Below, in pieces: positions 26,648-36,674 of a DNA stretch of 64,000 nt. Under the pieces are notes generated by a model. The model was given only the letters and a program-made list of their open reading frames with translations, was not told the DNA's origin and did no database searches. How positions within the stretch are numbered: position 1 is the stretch's first letter; each line of letters begins with the position of its first letter. This DNA is from Maricaulis sp. (GTDB lineage: Bacteria > Pseudomonadota > Alphaproteobacteria > Caulobacterales > Maricaulaceae): contig JAEPND010000011.1 of NCBI GenBank assembly GCA_017643585.1, forward strand, positions 29,338-93,337, written 5' to 3'. The position numbers and the translations under genes are program-made.

Positions 26648-27319
26648 TTAGGCGGCGCGCTCGGCAGATTCATCGATCAAAGCAACGAATTCCACGCGAT
26701 CCTCGTCAGCGCGCGCGCTAACACGACCACCTGCGTTGCGCGCAATCAATCCCGTATAGAATGGCTGGATCGAGCGGCCGTCGAGCCCGTTCTCAGGGAT
26801 CTGACCATCCAGGGCGACACCCGCCGCCTCCTCGATACGGGCACGGCGCCCTTCCGACACAATACGGATCCGCGTGCTGCCGGCAGCTTCCGTCGCCTCG
26901 ACGGTCACAGTACCGCCGCGCGGTGCCGCATCGACACCCATGATGCACAGGTTCAGAAGCAGGCGTGACGGGGCCTTTTCAAGACCCGCCGCCTCCACCT
27001 TCCAGACGATGTCCGGCTTTACCGCAGAAAACATTGCCTCGGTCAGGCGCTGCAGTTCACGGGTATCCAGAGTCGCAGGAGCAGAACCGCCCGCACCGAA
27101 TGCCAGGCGCGCAAACTCCAGCTTGGCCTGGGCCTGGCGTGAGCTCTCGCGCACCAGCTCCATGGCATCATCGTGCATGTCCGAGCTCGCGGGATCATCG
27201 AGCACGCTCAGCGCTGCACCGAGCGCAGAAACCGGGCTGACAAGATCGTGACAGAGGCGCGCGCAGAGCAGAGCGGCGAGTTGGTCGGAGGCCAGTTCGG
27301 CAGGCAGTTCTTGTGTCAT
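26648..27319 (-). CDS. chpT: Histidine phosphotransferase ChpT
   Basis: The 223-residue protein relays phosphate from the kinase CckA to CtrA and CpdR. The N-terminal helical pair has LCARLCHDLVSPVSALGAAL, with the phospho-His at about residue 24, a close match to ChpT. The C-terminal half resembles a degenerate kinase ATPase domain without ATP-binding boxes (LLNLCIMGVDAAPRGGTVTV, then FYTGLIARNAGGRVSA). The frame is open 51 codons further upstream, but homology begins at MTQELPAELASDQLAALLC, so the start is 27319. It lies upstream of the chemotaxis operon on the same strand, 128 bases from cheA. Confidence 0.92.
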   Translation of the reverse strand: MTQELPAELASDQLAALLCARLCHDLVSPVSALGAALSVLDDPASSDMHDDAMELVRESSRQAQAKLEFARLAFGAGGSAPATLDTRELQRLTEAMFSAVKPDIVWKVEAAGLEKAPSRLLLNLCIMGVDAAPRGGTVTVEATEAAGSTRIRIVSEGRRARIEEAAGVALDGQIPENGLDGRSIQPFYTGLIARNAGGRVSARADEDRVEFVALIDESAERAA

Positions 27320-27561
27320 GGCGATACGGATACATGATTCTCGGCCGAACCGACCCCTTTTGACACTTTGTAAGAATACAAATCGTGGAAAGGACTTGGC
27401 AACCAGATCACGGCAGGACATGATTCGAGACAGCTGGGGAGCTGTCGACGAATTGCGGGTTTGGCGATGCATATCGGTGCAGAACTTGCTAGAGAGTAAC
27501 CGCCTGGTTTTTCAACCGAAGACCAGGTCGAGGTAAGACCGAGCGGAGTTATAGCTAAGTC

Positions 27562-29061
27562 ATGTCCGGATTTGATGTTACCCGTGCCGATAAGAATCGG
27601 GCCCGTGGCCTTGTTGCACTGGCGTCCCTGAGCGTGTCGACCGCTCTCTTCTTTGCCCTGGCCGTTGGCCACGACATGGAAGTCCAGGCCGATGAACTGG
27701 CCGTGGAAGCCGGAACAGTTGAACCGGAGTTTGCAGCCTTGAACCCGACACCGCCATCCAGCGTCCGAGACCTGGTGGAACGGGCGACTGCACCATCAAA
27801 CTTTACGGAACCTAGGCGCCTTTACGCTGAACCCTTTGTTTTCGCGCCGCAGACCGATCCGATCCTGCTCGACGCTGCCGCCTTTGCCGAGTGTGAACAC
27901 TGCGCACCGATCGCGTTAGTCCGACACTCCGTGCCGCGCGGGGGCACCCTCGCCGGTGTTCTCGATGACGCCGGGGTCGACCGTGTTGAAGCGGCACGCG
28001 CCATCTCCGCCCTAGGCGAGGTGTTCAATCTTCGCCAGCTGCGCGTGGGCGAAGAAATCAGTGTCTACCTGGAAAGCTCCAATGCGGGTGAGACGACGCT
28101 GCGGGGCCTCTCATTCCGGCCTGAAATCGACCGCTCCATCACCGTCGCGCGGACCTTTGACAACAGCTACCGCGCCCGCGAAACCACAGCCGAGTTCAAC
28201 AGCGAGATGGTCCGGGCCACCGGCTCGATCACGACCTCGCTTTACGTGGATGCGCTGAACGCCGGGGCGACAGACCGCGTGGTCGTGGAACTGGCCACCG
28301 TTCTGGGTTACGCGATCGACTTCCAACGCTCGATCCACCCGGGCGATGAGTTCGACATCCTGTTCGAGCGTTTCGTCGACGAGGACGGGGACACCGCCCG
28401 GACCGGCGACATTCTCTATGCGCGCTATGACGGTCGCGGCGAACCGATGGATTTCTTCCGTTTCCAGACCGATGATGGCTTGGTCGGCTATTACAGTGCC
28501 GAGGGTGAGAGTGCGCAACGCCTGCTGATGCTGACACCGATCAATGGTGCCCGCCTGTCCTCGCACTTCTCGCGCGCCCGGCGTCACCCGATCCTGGGCT
28601 ACACGCGCCGCCACAATGGCACCGACTTCGCGGCGCCAACCGGAACACCGATCATGGCCGCCGGCAATGGGGTGGTAGAGCGTGCCAATCGTTTCGGCAG
28701 CTTCGGTAATTACATCCGTATCCGTCACGCCAATGGATACCAGACCGCTTATGCGCACCTGAACAGATTTGCACGCGGCATTCGCTCCGGCTCCAGGGTG
28801 ACCCAGGGTCAGATCATCGGCTATGTCGGCACAACCGGCCGCTCCACCGGGCCGCACCTCCACTATGAAGTGCATCTCAACGGCAATCCGGTGAACCCGA
28901 TGACCCTGGATCTGCCCACCGGACGCCAGCTGGATGATGATGAAATTCCCGATTTCATCGCCGAACGTGACCGAATTCTCGCGGTCCGGGATGCGGCGGC
29001 GAGTGCGGCTTCCAGCAATCGTCCCGTGATGGCCGAGGCTGGCGAAGGCGGCGCGCAGTAA
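27562..29061 (+). CDS. M23-family (LytM) murein endopeptidase
   Basis: The 499-residue protein has one N-terminal membrane anchor (about residues 14-33, ALASLSVSTALFFALAV) and a periplasmic part. An OapA/LysM-like region contains GTLAGVLDDAGVDRVEAARA and FNLRQLRVGEEISVYLE. A second domain (VELATVLGYAIDFQRSIHPG) comes before the C-terminal LytM domain. The zinc ligands are intact: RRHNGTDFAAP (about 351-361) and HLHYEVH (about 433-439). This architecture matches MepM/YebA-type enzymes that cut peptidoglycan cross-links during growth. It is divergent from chpT. Nothing in the sequence says which cross-link it cuts. Confidence 0.88.
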   Translation: MSGFDVTRADKNRARGLVALASLSVSTALFFALAVGHDMEVQADELAVEAGTVEPEFAALNPTPPSSVRDLVERATAPSNFTEPRRLYAEPFVFAPQTDPILLDAAAFAECEHCAPIALVRHSVPRGGTLAGVLDDAGVDRVEAARAISALGEVFNLRQLRVGEEISVYLESSNAGETTLRGLSFRPEIDRSITVARTFDNSYRARETTAEFNSEMVRATGSITTSLYVDALNAGATDRVVVELATVLGYAIDFQRSIHPGDEFDILFERFVDEDGDTARTGDILYARYDGRGEPMDFFRFQTDDGLVGYYSAEGESAQRLLMLTPINGARLSSHFSRARRHPILGYTRRHNGTDFAAPTGTPIMAAGNGVVERANRFGSFGNYIRIRHANGYQTAYAHLNRFARGIRSGSRVTQGQIIGYVGTTGRSTGPHLHYEVHLNGNPVNPMTLDLPTGRQLDDDEIPDFIAERDRILAVRDAAASAASSNRPVMAEAGEGGAQ

Positions 29062-29257
29062 TTAGGTCTGACTTGACCCGGCGCGCTGGGCTTCCTATCT
29101 GGCAGCCTGGCCCCGGATTGCCCGCCGCTCGCAGACCCTTGGTCATGGTGAAAATCCGGATCTCATCGATCCCATTCCGCACTGCGCGGCATGCGACGCG
29201 ATGGCAAGGCGAGCCCCATCACGCTTTACGCATGCTTGTAACGCATGAGGAAAGACG

Positions 29258-29692
29258 ATGCCTGATACCCTGAACCTGCCTGATCGTGCGACGATCAAGA
29301 CCCAGGCCAAGCGCCTGCGCCAATCCCTGGTCGCGGAGGGAAATTTTGTTTCCCACTCCGAGGCCCTCGAACTGATCTCGAAGCAGTATGGCTTTCGGGA
29401 CTGGAACACGATGAGCGCAGCGCTGGACAAGCCCGCCCGGACCCGACTGCAAGTTGGTCACCGTGTCACCGGTCGTTATCTCGGCCATGCCTTTACCGGC
29501 ACCCTGCTGGGATTGCAGAACCTGGCCGGCGGTCGCCGCCAGGTCGCTCTGCACCTGGACGAGCCCATTGATGTCGTGAAGTCCAGCTGGTTCTCATCCT
29601 TCCGTCAGCGCGTCACGGGCACGCTGGAAAAAACCGGCGAGACCTATGCACGCACGTCGGACGGCCAGCCTGTGCTGGCCCTCGACTGCTGA
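29258..29692 (+). CDS. Glyoxalase-superfamily-like small protein, function unknown
   Basis: The 144-residue protein has an N-terminal helical segment (TIKTQAKRLRQSLVAEGNFV, SHSEALELISKQYGFRDWNT) of the type found at the N terminus of proteins annotated as glyoxalase superfamily (PF20066 type). The second half (VGHRVTGRYLGHAFTGTLLG) looks like a small beta domain and not a glyoxalase fold. No metal-binding or catalytic set is visible. It is a single gene with an AGGAAAGACG-type upstream region and a strong terminator. The function is unknown. Confidence 0.6.
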   Translation: MPDTLNLPDRATIKTQAKRLRQSLVAEGNFVSHSEALELISKQYGFRDWNTMSAALDKPARTRLQVGHRVTGRYLGHAFTGTLLGLQNLAGGRRQVALHLDEPIDVVKSSWFSSFRQRVTGTLEKTGETYARTSDGQPVLALDC

Positions 29693-29713
29693 CGCAGGAT
29701 GGCTGACAAAAGG

Positions 29714-29744
29714 AAAGGGGCTGGAAATCCAGCCCCTTTTTTTT
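29714..29744. terminator. Bidirectional terminator between convergent genes
   Basis: AAAGGGGCTGG, loop AAAT, CCAGCCCCTTT, followed by more T on the + strand; the - strand 3' side is also T-rich. It serves the gene ending at 29692 and clpB ending at 29748. Confidence 0.92.
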
Positions 29745-29747
29745 GAT

Positions 29748-32354
29748 TTAGTTGACGGTCTCGCTGACCGGCCTGGCTTCGCTGACAGCGACGCCATTGA
29801 TGACCAGCACACCGGCTTCCGCGCTGACGCGGATGGCATCGCCATCCTTGATATCGCCCTGTAGAAGCAGACGTGCCAGCGGGTCCTGGACTTCTTTCTG
29901 GATCACGCGCTTGAGGGGTCGTGCGCCATAGGCCGGGTCGAACCCCTTCACTGCCAGCCAGTCGCGGGCGGCCGCATCCAGCTCGATGCTCATGCGACGA
30001 TCTTCCAGCAACCGGGCGAGACCCCGCAGCTGGATGTCAACAATCGCGCCCATATCCTCCGGCTTGAGCTTAGAGAAAAGGATGGTCTCGTCGATCCGGT
30101 TGAGGAATTCCGGCCGGAAATGTCCGCGCACCACCGCCATCACGCCGTCGCGGGCCTCGGTCACATCATCAACCAGCTGCAGATGTTCGGCACCCAGATT
30201 GGAGGTCATGATGATGATTGTGTTGCGGAAATCGACCGTGCGGCCCTGACCATCGGTCAAACGGCCATCATCGAGCACCTGCAGGAGCACGTTGAAGACA
30301 TCCGTGTGCGCCTTCTCGACCTCGTCCAGCAACACGACCTGATAGGGCCGGCGGCGGACACTTTCGGTCAGAGCACCGCCCTCCTCGTAACCGACATAAC
30401 CCGGAGGCGCGCCGATCATGCGGGCAACAGAGTGTTTCTCCATGTATTCCGACATGTCCATGCGGGTTACCGCAGTCTCGTCGTCGAAGAGGAATTCGGC
30501 CAGGGCCTTGGTCAGCTCGGTCTTGCCGACACCGGTCGGGCCCAGGAACAGGAACGAACCGATGGGACGGCTCGGATCCTTCAGACCCGCACGCGCACGG
30601 CGCACAGCATCGGAAACCGCGACCAGCGCCTCTTCCTGACCGATCACACGCCCGCGCAATCCATCTTCCATGCGCAACAGCTTGTCGCGTTCGCCTTCCA
30701 GCATCTTCTCCACGGGCACACCGGTCCAGCGCGAAACGACATGGGCGATCTGTTCGTCATCGACGACTTCCTGCACCATCTGGTCCTCATCGCCCTGCTG
30801 CTCGGCTTCTGCCAGCTTGCGCTCCAGATCCGGCAGACGGCCGTATTTGATCTCGGACGCCTTGGCCAGGTCACCACGACGCTCGGCGTCAAGAAGCTCC
30901 TGGCGTGCGCGCTCAAGGCCTTCCTTTAGCGTGGTCGCCGACGCCAGCTTGTCCTTCTCCGCACGCCAGGCAGCGGTCAGTTCGGCCGACCGGCCCTCAA
31001 GCTCCGCGATTTCCTTGCCCAGATTGGCAAGACGCTCGCGGGACGCGTCATCGCTTTCCTTCTTCAGCGCTTCCGCCTCGATTTTCAGCTGGATAGCCCG
31101 GCGATCGATCTCGTCGAGCTCTTCCGGCTTGCTGTCGACCTGCATGCGAAGGCGCGAAGCAGCCTCGTCCATCAGGTCGATGGCCTTGTCCGGCAGGAAA
31201 CGGTCGGTGATGTAGCGATTGGAGAGATTGGCGGCCGAGACGATGGCACTGTCGGCGATGCGAACGCCGTGATGCACCTCGTATTTCTCCTTGAGACCAC
31301 GCAGGATCGAGACGGTGTCCTCCACCGTCGGCTCCTCGACCATGACCGGCTGGAAGCGCCGGGCCAGGGCCGCATCCTTTTCAACATGCTTGCGGTACTC
31401 ATCCAGCGTCGTAGCGCCCACACAGTGCAGTTCACCACGGGCCAGGGCAGGCTTGAGCAGGTTGGAGGCATCCATGGCGCCATCCGTCTTGCCAGCACCG
31501 ACAAGGGTGTGCATCTCGTCAATGAACAAGACGATCTGGCCATTGGCGCTTTCGACTTCAGACAGTACCGCCTTGAGACGCTCCTCGAACTCGCCGCGAT
31601 ATTTCGCACCGGCGATGAGCGCGCCCATATCCAGCGCGAGCAGGCTTTTTTCCTTGAGGCTTTCGGGCACATCGCCGTTGACGATGCGCAGCGCCAGGCC
31701 TTCCGCGATGGCGGTCTTGCCGACACCCGGCTCACCGATGAGAACCGGATTATTCTTGGTGCGGCGGGAGAGGACCTGGATGGCGCGGCGGATTTCCTCG
31801 TCCCGTCCGATCACCGGATCGAGCTTGCCCTCGCGCGCCACTTCCGTCAGGTCGCGGGCGTATTTCTTGAGCGCTTCATAACTGTCCTCGGCCGACTGGC
31901 TGTCTGCAGTGCGGCCTGCGCGCAGATCATTGATCGCCGTGTTCAGCGCCTGCGGGGTCACACCGGACGTTTTCAGCGCGTCATGAGCCTTGTTGTCGGG
32001 ATTGAGGGAAATCGCCTGCAGGATGCGTTCGGCCGAGACGAACTGGTCTCCCGCACGCTTGGCGGCGTCATCGGCAGCGCCGAAAACCTTGGCGGTTTGC
32101 GGTGCGAGGTAGAGCTTGCCCTGCCCGCCTTCCACTTTCGGCATGGCGTCGAGGGCCTGGTCGACAGCGTCCTGCACCTGGCGCAAGCGGCCGCCCGCCG
32201 CCTGGATGAGATTGCCGGCCAGACCGGTTTCATCGTCCAGAAGGGCTTTCAGAATGTGTTCGGGCGCAAATTGCTGGTGGCTGGATTTGAGGGCCAGCCC
32301 CTGTGCGGCCTGGATTATGGACCGGGCCCGGTCCGTGTAGTTTTCAAAGTCCAT
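29748..32354 (-). CDS. clpB: ATP-dependent disaggregase ClpB
   Basis: The 868-residue AAA+ chaperone resolubilises protein aggregates with DnaK. The Clp N domain is at residues 1-145 ([20 protein letters not shown]). The first AAA+ module has Walker [13 protein letters not shown] (about 205-216) and Walker [15 protein letters not shown]. The ClpB-specific coiled-coil middle domain spans about 400-530 ([20 protein letters not shown]). The second AAA+ module has [12 protein letters not shown] (about 608) and [20 protein letters not shown]. The presence of the middle domain and the absence of a ClpP tripeptide loop distinguish it from ClpA. It stands alone and convergent with the preceding gene. 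Confidence 0.97.
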   Translation of the reverse strand: MDFENYTDRARSIIQAAQGLALKSSHQQFAPEHILKALLDDETGLAGNLIQAAGGRLRQVQDAVDQALDAMPKVEGGQGKLYLAPQTAKVFGAADDAAKRAGDQFVSAERILQAISLNPDNKAHDALKTSGVTPQALNTAINDLRAGRTADSQSAEDSYEALKKYARDLTEVAREGKLDPVIGRDEEIRRAIQVLSRRTKNNPVLIGEPGVGKTAIAEGLALRIVNGDVPESLKEKSLLALDMGALIAGAKYRGEFEERLKAVLSEVESANGQIVLFIDEMHTLVGAGKTDGAMDASNLLKPALARGELHCVGATTLDEYRKHVEKDAALARRFQPVMVEEPTVEDTVSILRGLKEKYEVHHGVRIADSAIVSAANLSNRYITDRFLPDKAIDLMDEAASRLRMQVDSKPEELDEIDRRAIQLKIEAEALKKESDDASRERLANLGKEIAELEGRSAELTAAWRAEKDKLASATTLKEGLERARQELLDAERRGDLAKASEIKYGRLPDLERKLAEAEQQGDEDQMVQEVVDDEQIAHVVSRWTGVPVEKMLEGERDKLLRMEDGLRGRVIGQEEALVAVSDAVRRARAGLKDPSRPIGSFLFLGPTGVGKTELTKALAEFLFDDETAVTRMDMSEYMEKHSVARMIGAPPGYVGYEEGGALTESVRRRPYQVVLLDEVEKAHTDVFNVLLQVLDDGRLTDGQGRTVDFRNTIIIMTSNLGAEHLQLVDDVTEARDGVMAVVRGHFRPEFLNRIDETILFSKLKPEDMGAIVDIQLRGLARLLEDRRMSIELDAAARDWLAVKGFDPAYGARPLKRVIQKEVQDPLARLLLQGDIKDGDAIRVSAEAGVLVINGVAVSEARPVSETVN

Positions 32355-32508
32355 GTCTATCTCCCGTTAGAGGCGAGATGGGTGCGAAGGACCGCCCTCA
32401 TCAGGCACGGTAAATTCGCGTTTCGTATGGCATGTAGGTGTGGCACAACCGTCACACAAGAGGGGGTGTCGCGACATTCTGCCCCTCCAGCGGAGATCGT
32501 TTTTATCC

Positions 32509-33264
32509 ATGCCCAAGCTCAACGCCATTCACCGTTTTCCTGTCAAAGGGTTCAGCCCGCAAATACTGGACCAGATTGAGCTATCAGTTGGTAAAGGCCT
32601 GCCTTTTGACCGCCACTGGGCGATCGAGAATGGTCCCGGCCAGTTCGAGGCAAACGCGCCCGGTCATGTCTCCAAGAAGAATTTCCTGATGCTTGCGGGC
32701 CAGGCCGACCTGGCCGGCTGGAGCACGCGGTTCGATGAGGCCAACCAGGTCTGGACAACCATCGCCCCGGACGGAACCTGCCTGCAGGTTGATCTGAACG
32801 ACGCGGATACACATACCCCCTTGTTCGACCACCTCTCCCGGACGCTGGCGGACCAGGTGCGCGGGCGCCTGCGCCTTGTACAGGCAGGCGATCAGGCGAT
32901 GACGGATATCCCCGATCCCTATCCCTCGATCATCAACCTCGCCTCGGTGCGAGACCTGGCCGAGCGGACCGGGATGCCCCTGGATCCGGTGCGCTTTCGC
33001 GGCAATCTGTTGATTGACGGTCTGGAACCCTGGGCCGAGCTGGACATGGTTGGCGAGCGCCTGGTGGTCGGCGAGGCGGAAATCGAGATCCGCGCGCGTA
33101 TTCGCCGATGCGTCGCGACGAGCATCAACCCCGTCACAGCAGCAAGGGACGCCGATATTCCCAAGGCCCTGTTCGACAATTTCGGGCACATGGATTGCGG
33201 TGTTTATGTGTCTGTGGAGCGGGGCGGTGTGGTCACCGTCGATGACACGTTGGCGCGCAAATAA
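32509..33264 (+). CDS. MOSC-domain protein (YcbX-like)
   Basis: The 251-residue protein has an N-terminal MOSC_N beta-barrel part (MPKLNAIHRFPVKGFSP, LPFDRHWAIENGPGQFE) and a C-terminal MOSC domain. The latter includes RFRGNLLIDGLEPWAE and the conserved Cys in ARIRRCVATSINPVTA (about residue 200). MOSC proteins carry activated sulfur or bind molybdenum cofactor and can reduce N-hydroxylated compounds (YcbX/mARC). There is no ferredoxin domain, unlike E. coli YcbX. The frame extends 23 codons upstream, but the ATG at 32509 starts the conserved region. The partner and substrate are unknown. Confidence 0.85.
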   Translation: MPKLNAIHRFPVKGFSPQILDQIELSVGKGLPFDRHWAIENGPGQFEANAPGHVSKKNFLMLAGQADLAGWSTRFDEANQVWTTIAPDGTCLQVDLNDADTHTPLFDHLSRTLADQVRGRLRLVQAGDQAMTDIPDPYPSIINLASVRDLAERTGMPLDPVRFRGNLLIDGLEPWAELDMVGERLVVGEAEIEIRARIRRCVATSINPVTAARDADIPKALFDNFGHMDCGVYVSVERGGVVTVDDTLARK

Positions 33265-33297
33265 AAACCCGCGATCGCATGGCCATCGCGGGTTTTG
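33264..33297. terminator. Symmetric terminator between MOSC gene and DUF4167 gene
   Basis: AAAACCCGCGAT, a loop of nine bases, ATCGCGGGTTTT: a 12-bp stem ending in A/T runs on both sides, placed between two convergent genes. The A run overlaps the last base of the MOSC stop codon. Confidence 0.88.
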
Positions 33298-33318
33298 AAA
33301 CAGGTCTGAGAGGGGTGC

Positions 33319-33906
33319 CTAGGCGGCTTCGCTCTCGCTGTCCTCGGACGCTTTTTCCGTAGCTTCGGACGATGCTTCAGCGCTGTCGCCGTCCTCGGAG
33401 CTGCGAGTGCGACGCGGACGGCGTGTGCGGCGGCGCGGAGCCTCCTCTTCGCCTTCAGAAGCTGCAGCGGCACCCTCTGAATTCTCGTCGCCGTCAGCCT
33501 TGGCCGCTTCGGGCTGTTCGCCTTCCGGCGTTACATTTTCGTCCTGCTGGCGACGGCCACGGCCACGACCGCGGCCACGACCGCGACGCTCATTGCCCTC
33601 ACCCTGGGACTGCTCCTCACCATCGGCGTTTTCGCCATTGGCTTCGGCATTCTCCGCACCGTCTTCAGCAGCGGGGTCGCGCTTGGGCTGGTTCGCCTGG
33701 ATGATGCGGAAATAGTGTTCGGCGTGCTGATACAGATTCTCGGCCCGGACGCGGTCGCCCGAAGAGGACGCATCGCGTGCCAGCTGGAGATATTTATCGT
33801 GGATCTGGGTCGCATTTCCCCGGATTTTCACTTCAGGACCATTGCTTTCAAAGCTCCGGTTCGCAGGATTTCCTGGTTTCCGACCTCGACCGCGCTGACG
33901 CTTCAT
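33319..33906 (-). CDS. DUF4167 protein, RNA-binding-like, highly charged
   Basis: The 195-residue protein has the conserved DUF4167 head (KRQRGRGRKPGNPANRSFES, GNATQIHDKYLQLARDASS, AENLYQHAEHYFRII; residues 3-70). A long low-complexity tail follows, alternating acidic stretches with an Arg-Gly run (RRGRGRGRGRGRR, about residues 107-119) and Arg/Pro blocks. Such RG-rich tails are typical of RNA-associated proteins. The molecular role of the family is unknown. It lies upstream of prmC and prfA on the same strand, a frequent alphaproteobacterial arrangement with genes for translation termination. Confidence 0.88.
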   Translation of the reverse strand: MKRQRGRGRKPGNPANRSFESNGPEVKIRGNATQIHDKYLQLARDASSSGDRVRAENLYQHAEHYFRIIQANQPKRDPAAEDGAENAEANGENADGEEQSQGEGNERRGRGRGRGRGRRQQDENVTPEGEQPEAAKADGDENSEGAAAASEGEEEAPRRRTRRPRRTRSSEDGDSAEASSEATEKASEDSESEAA

Positions 33907-34113
33907 ATCGTCGTTCCCTGTATAAACAGCGGTAATAACCTCTGGCCTAACCGTGCAGCTGCAATGATAAGCCTGTCGCCTGTTCGGGGTTGTTCAATTA
34001 GCCGGATCTGTCAGGTGGTTCATCCGGCCGCGCACGACCCCCAAGGCGCGTCCACCTGACGAATGGAACCTAGACCGCCCTTTCCCGCTTTCCAAGCCCT
34101 TTTAGCCGTTTCT

Positions 34114-35046
34114 TTATGACAAAGCGCCCAGCACGACACGATCATGCCCGGCGAGATCCTGAATTAAAGCGATTCCGCTGAGGCCATGAGCCTGCAGCAA
34201 CCCGCTGACCGCCTCGCCCTGGTCATAGCCGATCTCAAAGGCCACCAGACCACCCGGCTTCACCAAGTTACGCGCCTCATCGAGGATGGCACGATAGGCA
34301 TCCAGCCCGTCCACTCCGCCATCCAGCGCCAGATGCGGCTCGAAATCCCGCACTTCCGGGTTCAGCGTCTTCATGACGTCCGAGCGGATATAGGGCGGGT
34401 TGGACACCAGGATGTCGAACGCTCCCGCCGGCAGGCCCCGCCCCCAGCTCGCCTGAAGGAATTCAGCACGCTCATCGAGACCACAACGGCGAGCGTTCTT
34501 CGCGGCGATATCGAGGGCGGCCTCGGATACATCCACACCCACACCTTGCCAGGCCTTGCGCTCGCTGAGCAGGGCCAGCAGGATCGCTCCGGAACCCACC
34601 CCGATATCCAGCACACGCGCCGTGGTCTGGGACCTCGCGTCCAGCACGGCCTCGACCAACGTCTCGGTATCGGCACGCGGGGTCAGGACATCTTCGCTGA
34701 CGTCCAGCTCCAGCGTCCAGAAGGGTTGCGTGCCCAGGATCTGTGACATGGGTTTGCGATGGACACGCTCCCAAGCGAGCTCGGCAAGCCAATTGATCTG
34801 CTGCCAGGAACACAGCGCAGGGTCCGCGACCGCCTCGGCATAACTGGCGGGTGCCAGCACATGCGCCAGCAGGAAACGCGCATCCGTCTCCGCCTCGCCA
34901 ATCCCCGCCGCGCCGAAGCGTTTGACCAGGTCTGCGCGGATCTCGACCAGGCTCAGCTCCGCCCAGGCATCGCGCAGGGGTTTGCTGGCACTGGCATCAA
35001 AGACGGTGCGGGCATTCACGACCAATTTGTCAAAATCGGAGTTCAC
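34114..35046 (-). CDS. prmC: Release factor glutamine methyltransferase PrmC
   Basis: The 310-residue SAM-dependent enzyme N5-methylates the Gln of the GGQ motif in RF1 and RF2. The N-terminal helical domain covers about residues 10-110 (with ARFLLAHVLAP and QILGTQPFWTLELDVSEDVL). The SAM site is VLDIGVGSGAILLALLSE, and the catalytic signature SNPPYIRSDV is at about 215-224. It starts 11 bases after the prfA stop, whose product is its substrate, so the pair is presumably cotranscribed. Confidence 0.95.
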   Translation of the reverse strand: MNSDFDKLVVNARTVFDASASKPLRDAWAELSLVEIRADLVKRFGAAGIGEAETDARFLLAHVLAPASYAEAVADPALCSWQQINWLAELAWERVHRKPMSQILGTQPFWTLELDVSEDVLTPRADTETLVEAVLDARSQTTARVLDIGVGSGAILLALLSERKAWQGVGVDVSEAALDIAAKNARRCGLDERAEFLQASWGRGLPAGAFDILVSNPPYIRSDVMKTLNPEVRDFEPHLALDGGVDGLDAYRAILDEARNLVKPGGLVAFEIGYDQGEAVSGLLQAHGLSGIALIQDLAGHDRVVLGALS

Positions 35047-35057
35047 GGTGGCTCAGC

Positions 35058-36131
35058 CTAGCCGTCCTGCTCCATCGCGGCCAGGCGCGCCGCCTGGTCC
35101 TCGGAGATCAGGGCGGTGACAACCTCGTCCAGCCCGTCGCCGGCGACAATCTGGTCCAGCTTGTAAAGCGTCAGATTGATGCGGTGATCGGAAACGCGGC
35201 CCTGCGGATAGTTATAGGTGCGGATGCGTTCGGAACGGTCGCCGGAACCGATCTGGTCCTTGCGCTCGGCGGCACGTTCAGCAGCCGCGGCCTCACGTTT
35301 CATGTCATAGAGCTTGGCCGCAAGCAGCTCGGCTGCCTTGGCGCGGTTCTGGTGCTGGGACTTCTCGGCACAGACCACCATGATGCCCGTCGGCAAGTGG
35401 GTCATGCGGACCGCTGACTCGGTCTTGTTGACGTGCTGTCCACCAGCACCGGAGGCGCGCATGGTGTCGACACGAACCTCGCTCATATCCAGACCGCCTT
35501 CGATATCATCCGGCTTGGGCATGATGGCGACGGTCGCCGCAGAGGTGTGGATGCGGCCCTGGCTTTCCGTCGCGGGAACACGCTGGACGCGGTGCACGCC
35601 GCTTTCGAATTTCAGGCGTCCGAATACGCCGGCGCCGGAAACCGAGGCGATGACTTCCTTGTAGCCGCCATGCTCGCCTTCCGAGGCGCTGTCGAGCTCC
35701 CAGGTCCAGCCCTGCAGCTGGGCGTATCGCTCATACATGCGATAGAGATCGCCGGCGAACAGCGCCGCCTCGTCTCCGCCGGTACCGGCGCGGATCTCGA
35801 CCAGGGCGTTGGCGCTATCATCCTTGTCCTTGGGCAGGAGCAGGAGGTTCATCTCGTGCTCAAGCTCGGGCAGGCGTTCCTTGAGCTCGTAGAACTCGTC
35901 CTTCGCCATTTCCGCCATATCGGCGTCGTCGGAATTCATCATCTCCTCGAGATCGAGGAGTTCCTGGCGCGCCGCTTTCAGCTCGGCAGCCTTTTCGGCC
36001 ACCGGGCGCAGCTCGGCGTGTTCCTTGGACAGTTTGACAATCTCGTCCGCATCGGCGGCGGCGCCAAGACGGGCTTCGACCTGGTCAAAACGGTCGATGA
36101 CTTGTTCGAGTCGGGCTTCAGGTGCGTGCAT
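35058..36131 (-). CDS. prfA: Peptide chain release factor 1
   Basis: The 357-residue RF1 reads UAA and UAG stop codons. The GGQ motif ([15 protein letters not shown], about residues 227-241) and the PxT-type codon recognition segment (HLPTGIMV) identify RF1 rather than RF2, since RF2 would have SPF. Domain 1 ([20 protein letters not shown]) is complete. It is followed by prmC. The start codon ATG at 36131 fits the family N terminus, although the first few residues are variable. Confidence 0.96.
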   Translation of the reverse strand: MHAPEARLEQVIDRFDQVEARLGAAADADEIVKLSKEHAELRPVAEKAAELKAARQELLDLEEMMNSDDADMAEMAKDEFYELKERLPELEHEMNLLLLPKDKDDSANALVEIRAGTGGDEAALFAGDLYRMYERYAQLQGWTWELDSASEGEHGGYKEVIASVSGAGVFGRLKFESGVHRVQRVPATESQGRIHTSAATVAIMPKPDDIEGGLDMSEVRVDTMRASGAGGQHVNKTESAVRMTHLPTGIMVVCAEKSQHQNRAKAAELLAAKLYDMKREAAAAERAAERKDQIGSGDRSERIRTYNYPQGRVSDHRINLTLYKLDQIVAGDGLDEVVTALISEDQAARLAAMEQDG

Positions 36132-36179
36132 GGGCGTGAGGTATCACCGCGCGAGACAATTGAAAATGCCCGGACGCTG

Positions 36180-36593
36180 TTATCCCAGCGCCAGCGCTGC
36201 CCGCACACCGATCACCATCATGACGATGCTGCTGGCGGCGAAGATAAAGAAGCGGACCGGGATGAAGTTCCACAACGCCTGGACCAGGCTGTGGGAAATG
36301 CGCAGGCCGACATAGGTCCAGGCCAGGGCGATGTTCAGACCGTCCGCGGCGCCGGCCAGGTGGCAATAGATCACCAGGGCGAAAAAGATGGTGGGCTGTT
36401 CGTGCAGGTGATTGAAATTGTCCGCAATGCGCTTCACCTCGATGGGCAGCACATCCATCTCCGACTTGGCCTTCATCTTGGTGGCATCGATGCCGGCCTT
36501 TTGCATGGCCGGGATCCGCGTTGCGTACATCCAGAACCACATGACAAAGGTCCAGATGATCAGCGCCAGCATAGGCGTAAGAATGGAGTTCAT
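36180..36593 (-). CDS. MAPEG-family membrane protein
   Basis: The 137-residue protein has four membrane segments (starting MNSILTPMLALIIWTFVMWF; IFFALVIYCHLAGAADGLNI; FFIFAASSIVMMVIGVRAAL). It has the MAPEG pattern of eicosanoid/glutathione-type membrane enzymes: NFNHLHEQPTIFFALVIY and LRISHSLVQALWN. Bacterial members mostly have unknown substrates. It is 48 bases upstream of prfA on the same strand. An alternative ORF in another frame over the same stretch is a shadow. Confidence 0.82.
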   Translation of the reverse strand: MNSILTPMLALIIWTFVMWFWMYATRIPAMQKAGIDATKMKAKSEMDVLPIEVKRIADNFNHLHEQPTIFFALVIYCHLAGAADGLNIALAWTYVGLRISHSLVQALWNFIPVRFFIFAASSIVMMVIGVRAALALG

Positions 36594-36674
36594 GGACGTG
36601 CCCCCTGTAAAACCAACCTGTCCAGGCGGACACTAGGCCGGTTCGTGGACAAAAGGCGAGTAAATTCCTGATGA

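Noticed and set aside
31269-32579. 436-codon + strand open frame opposite clpB
   Set aside because: Antisense shadow of clpB; no recognisable features.
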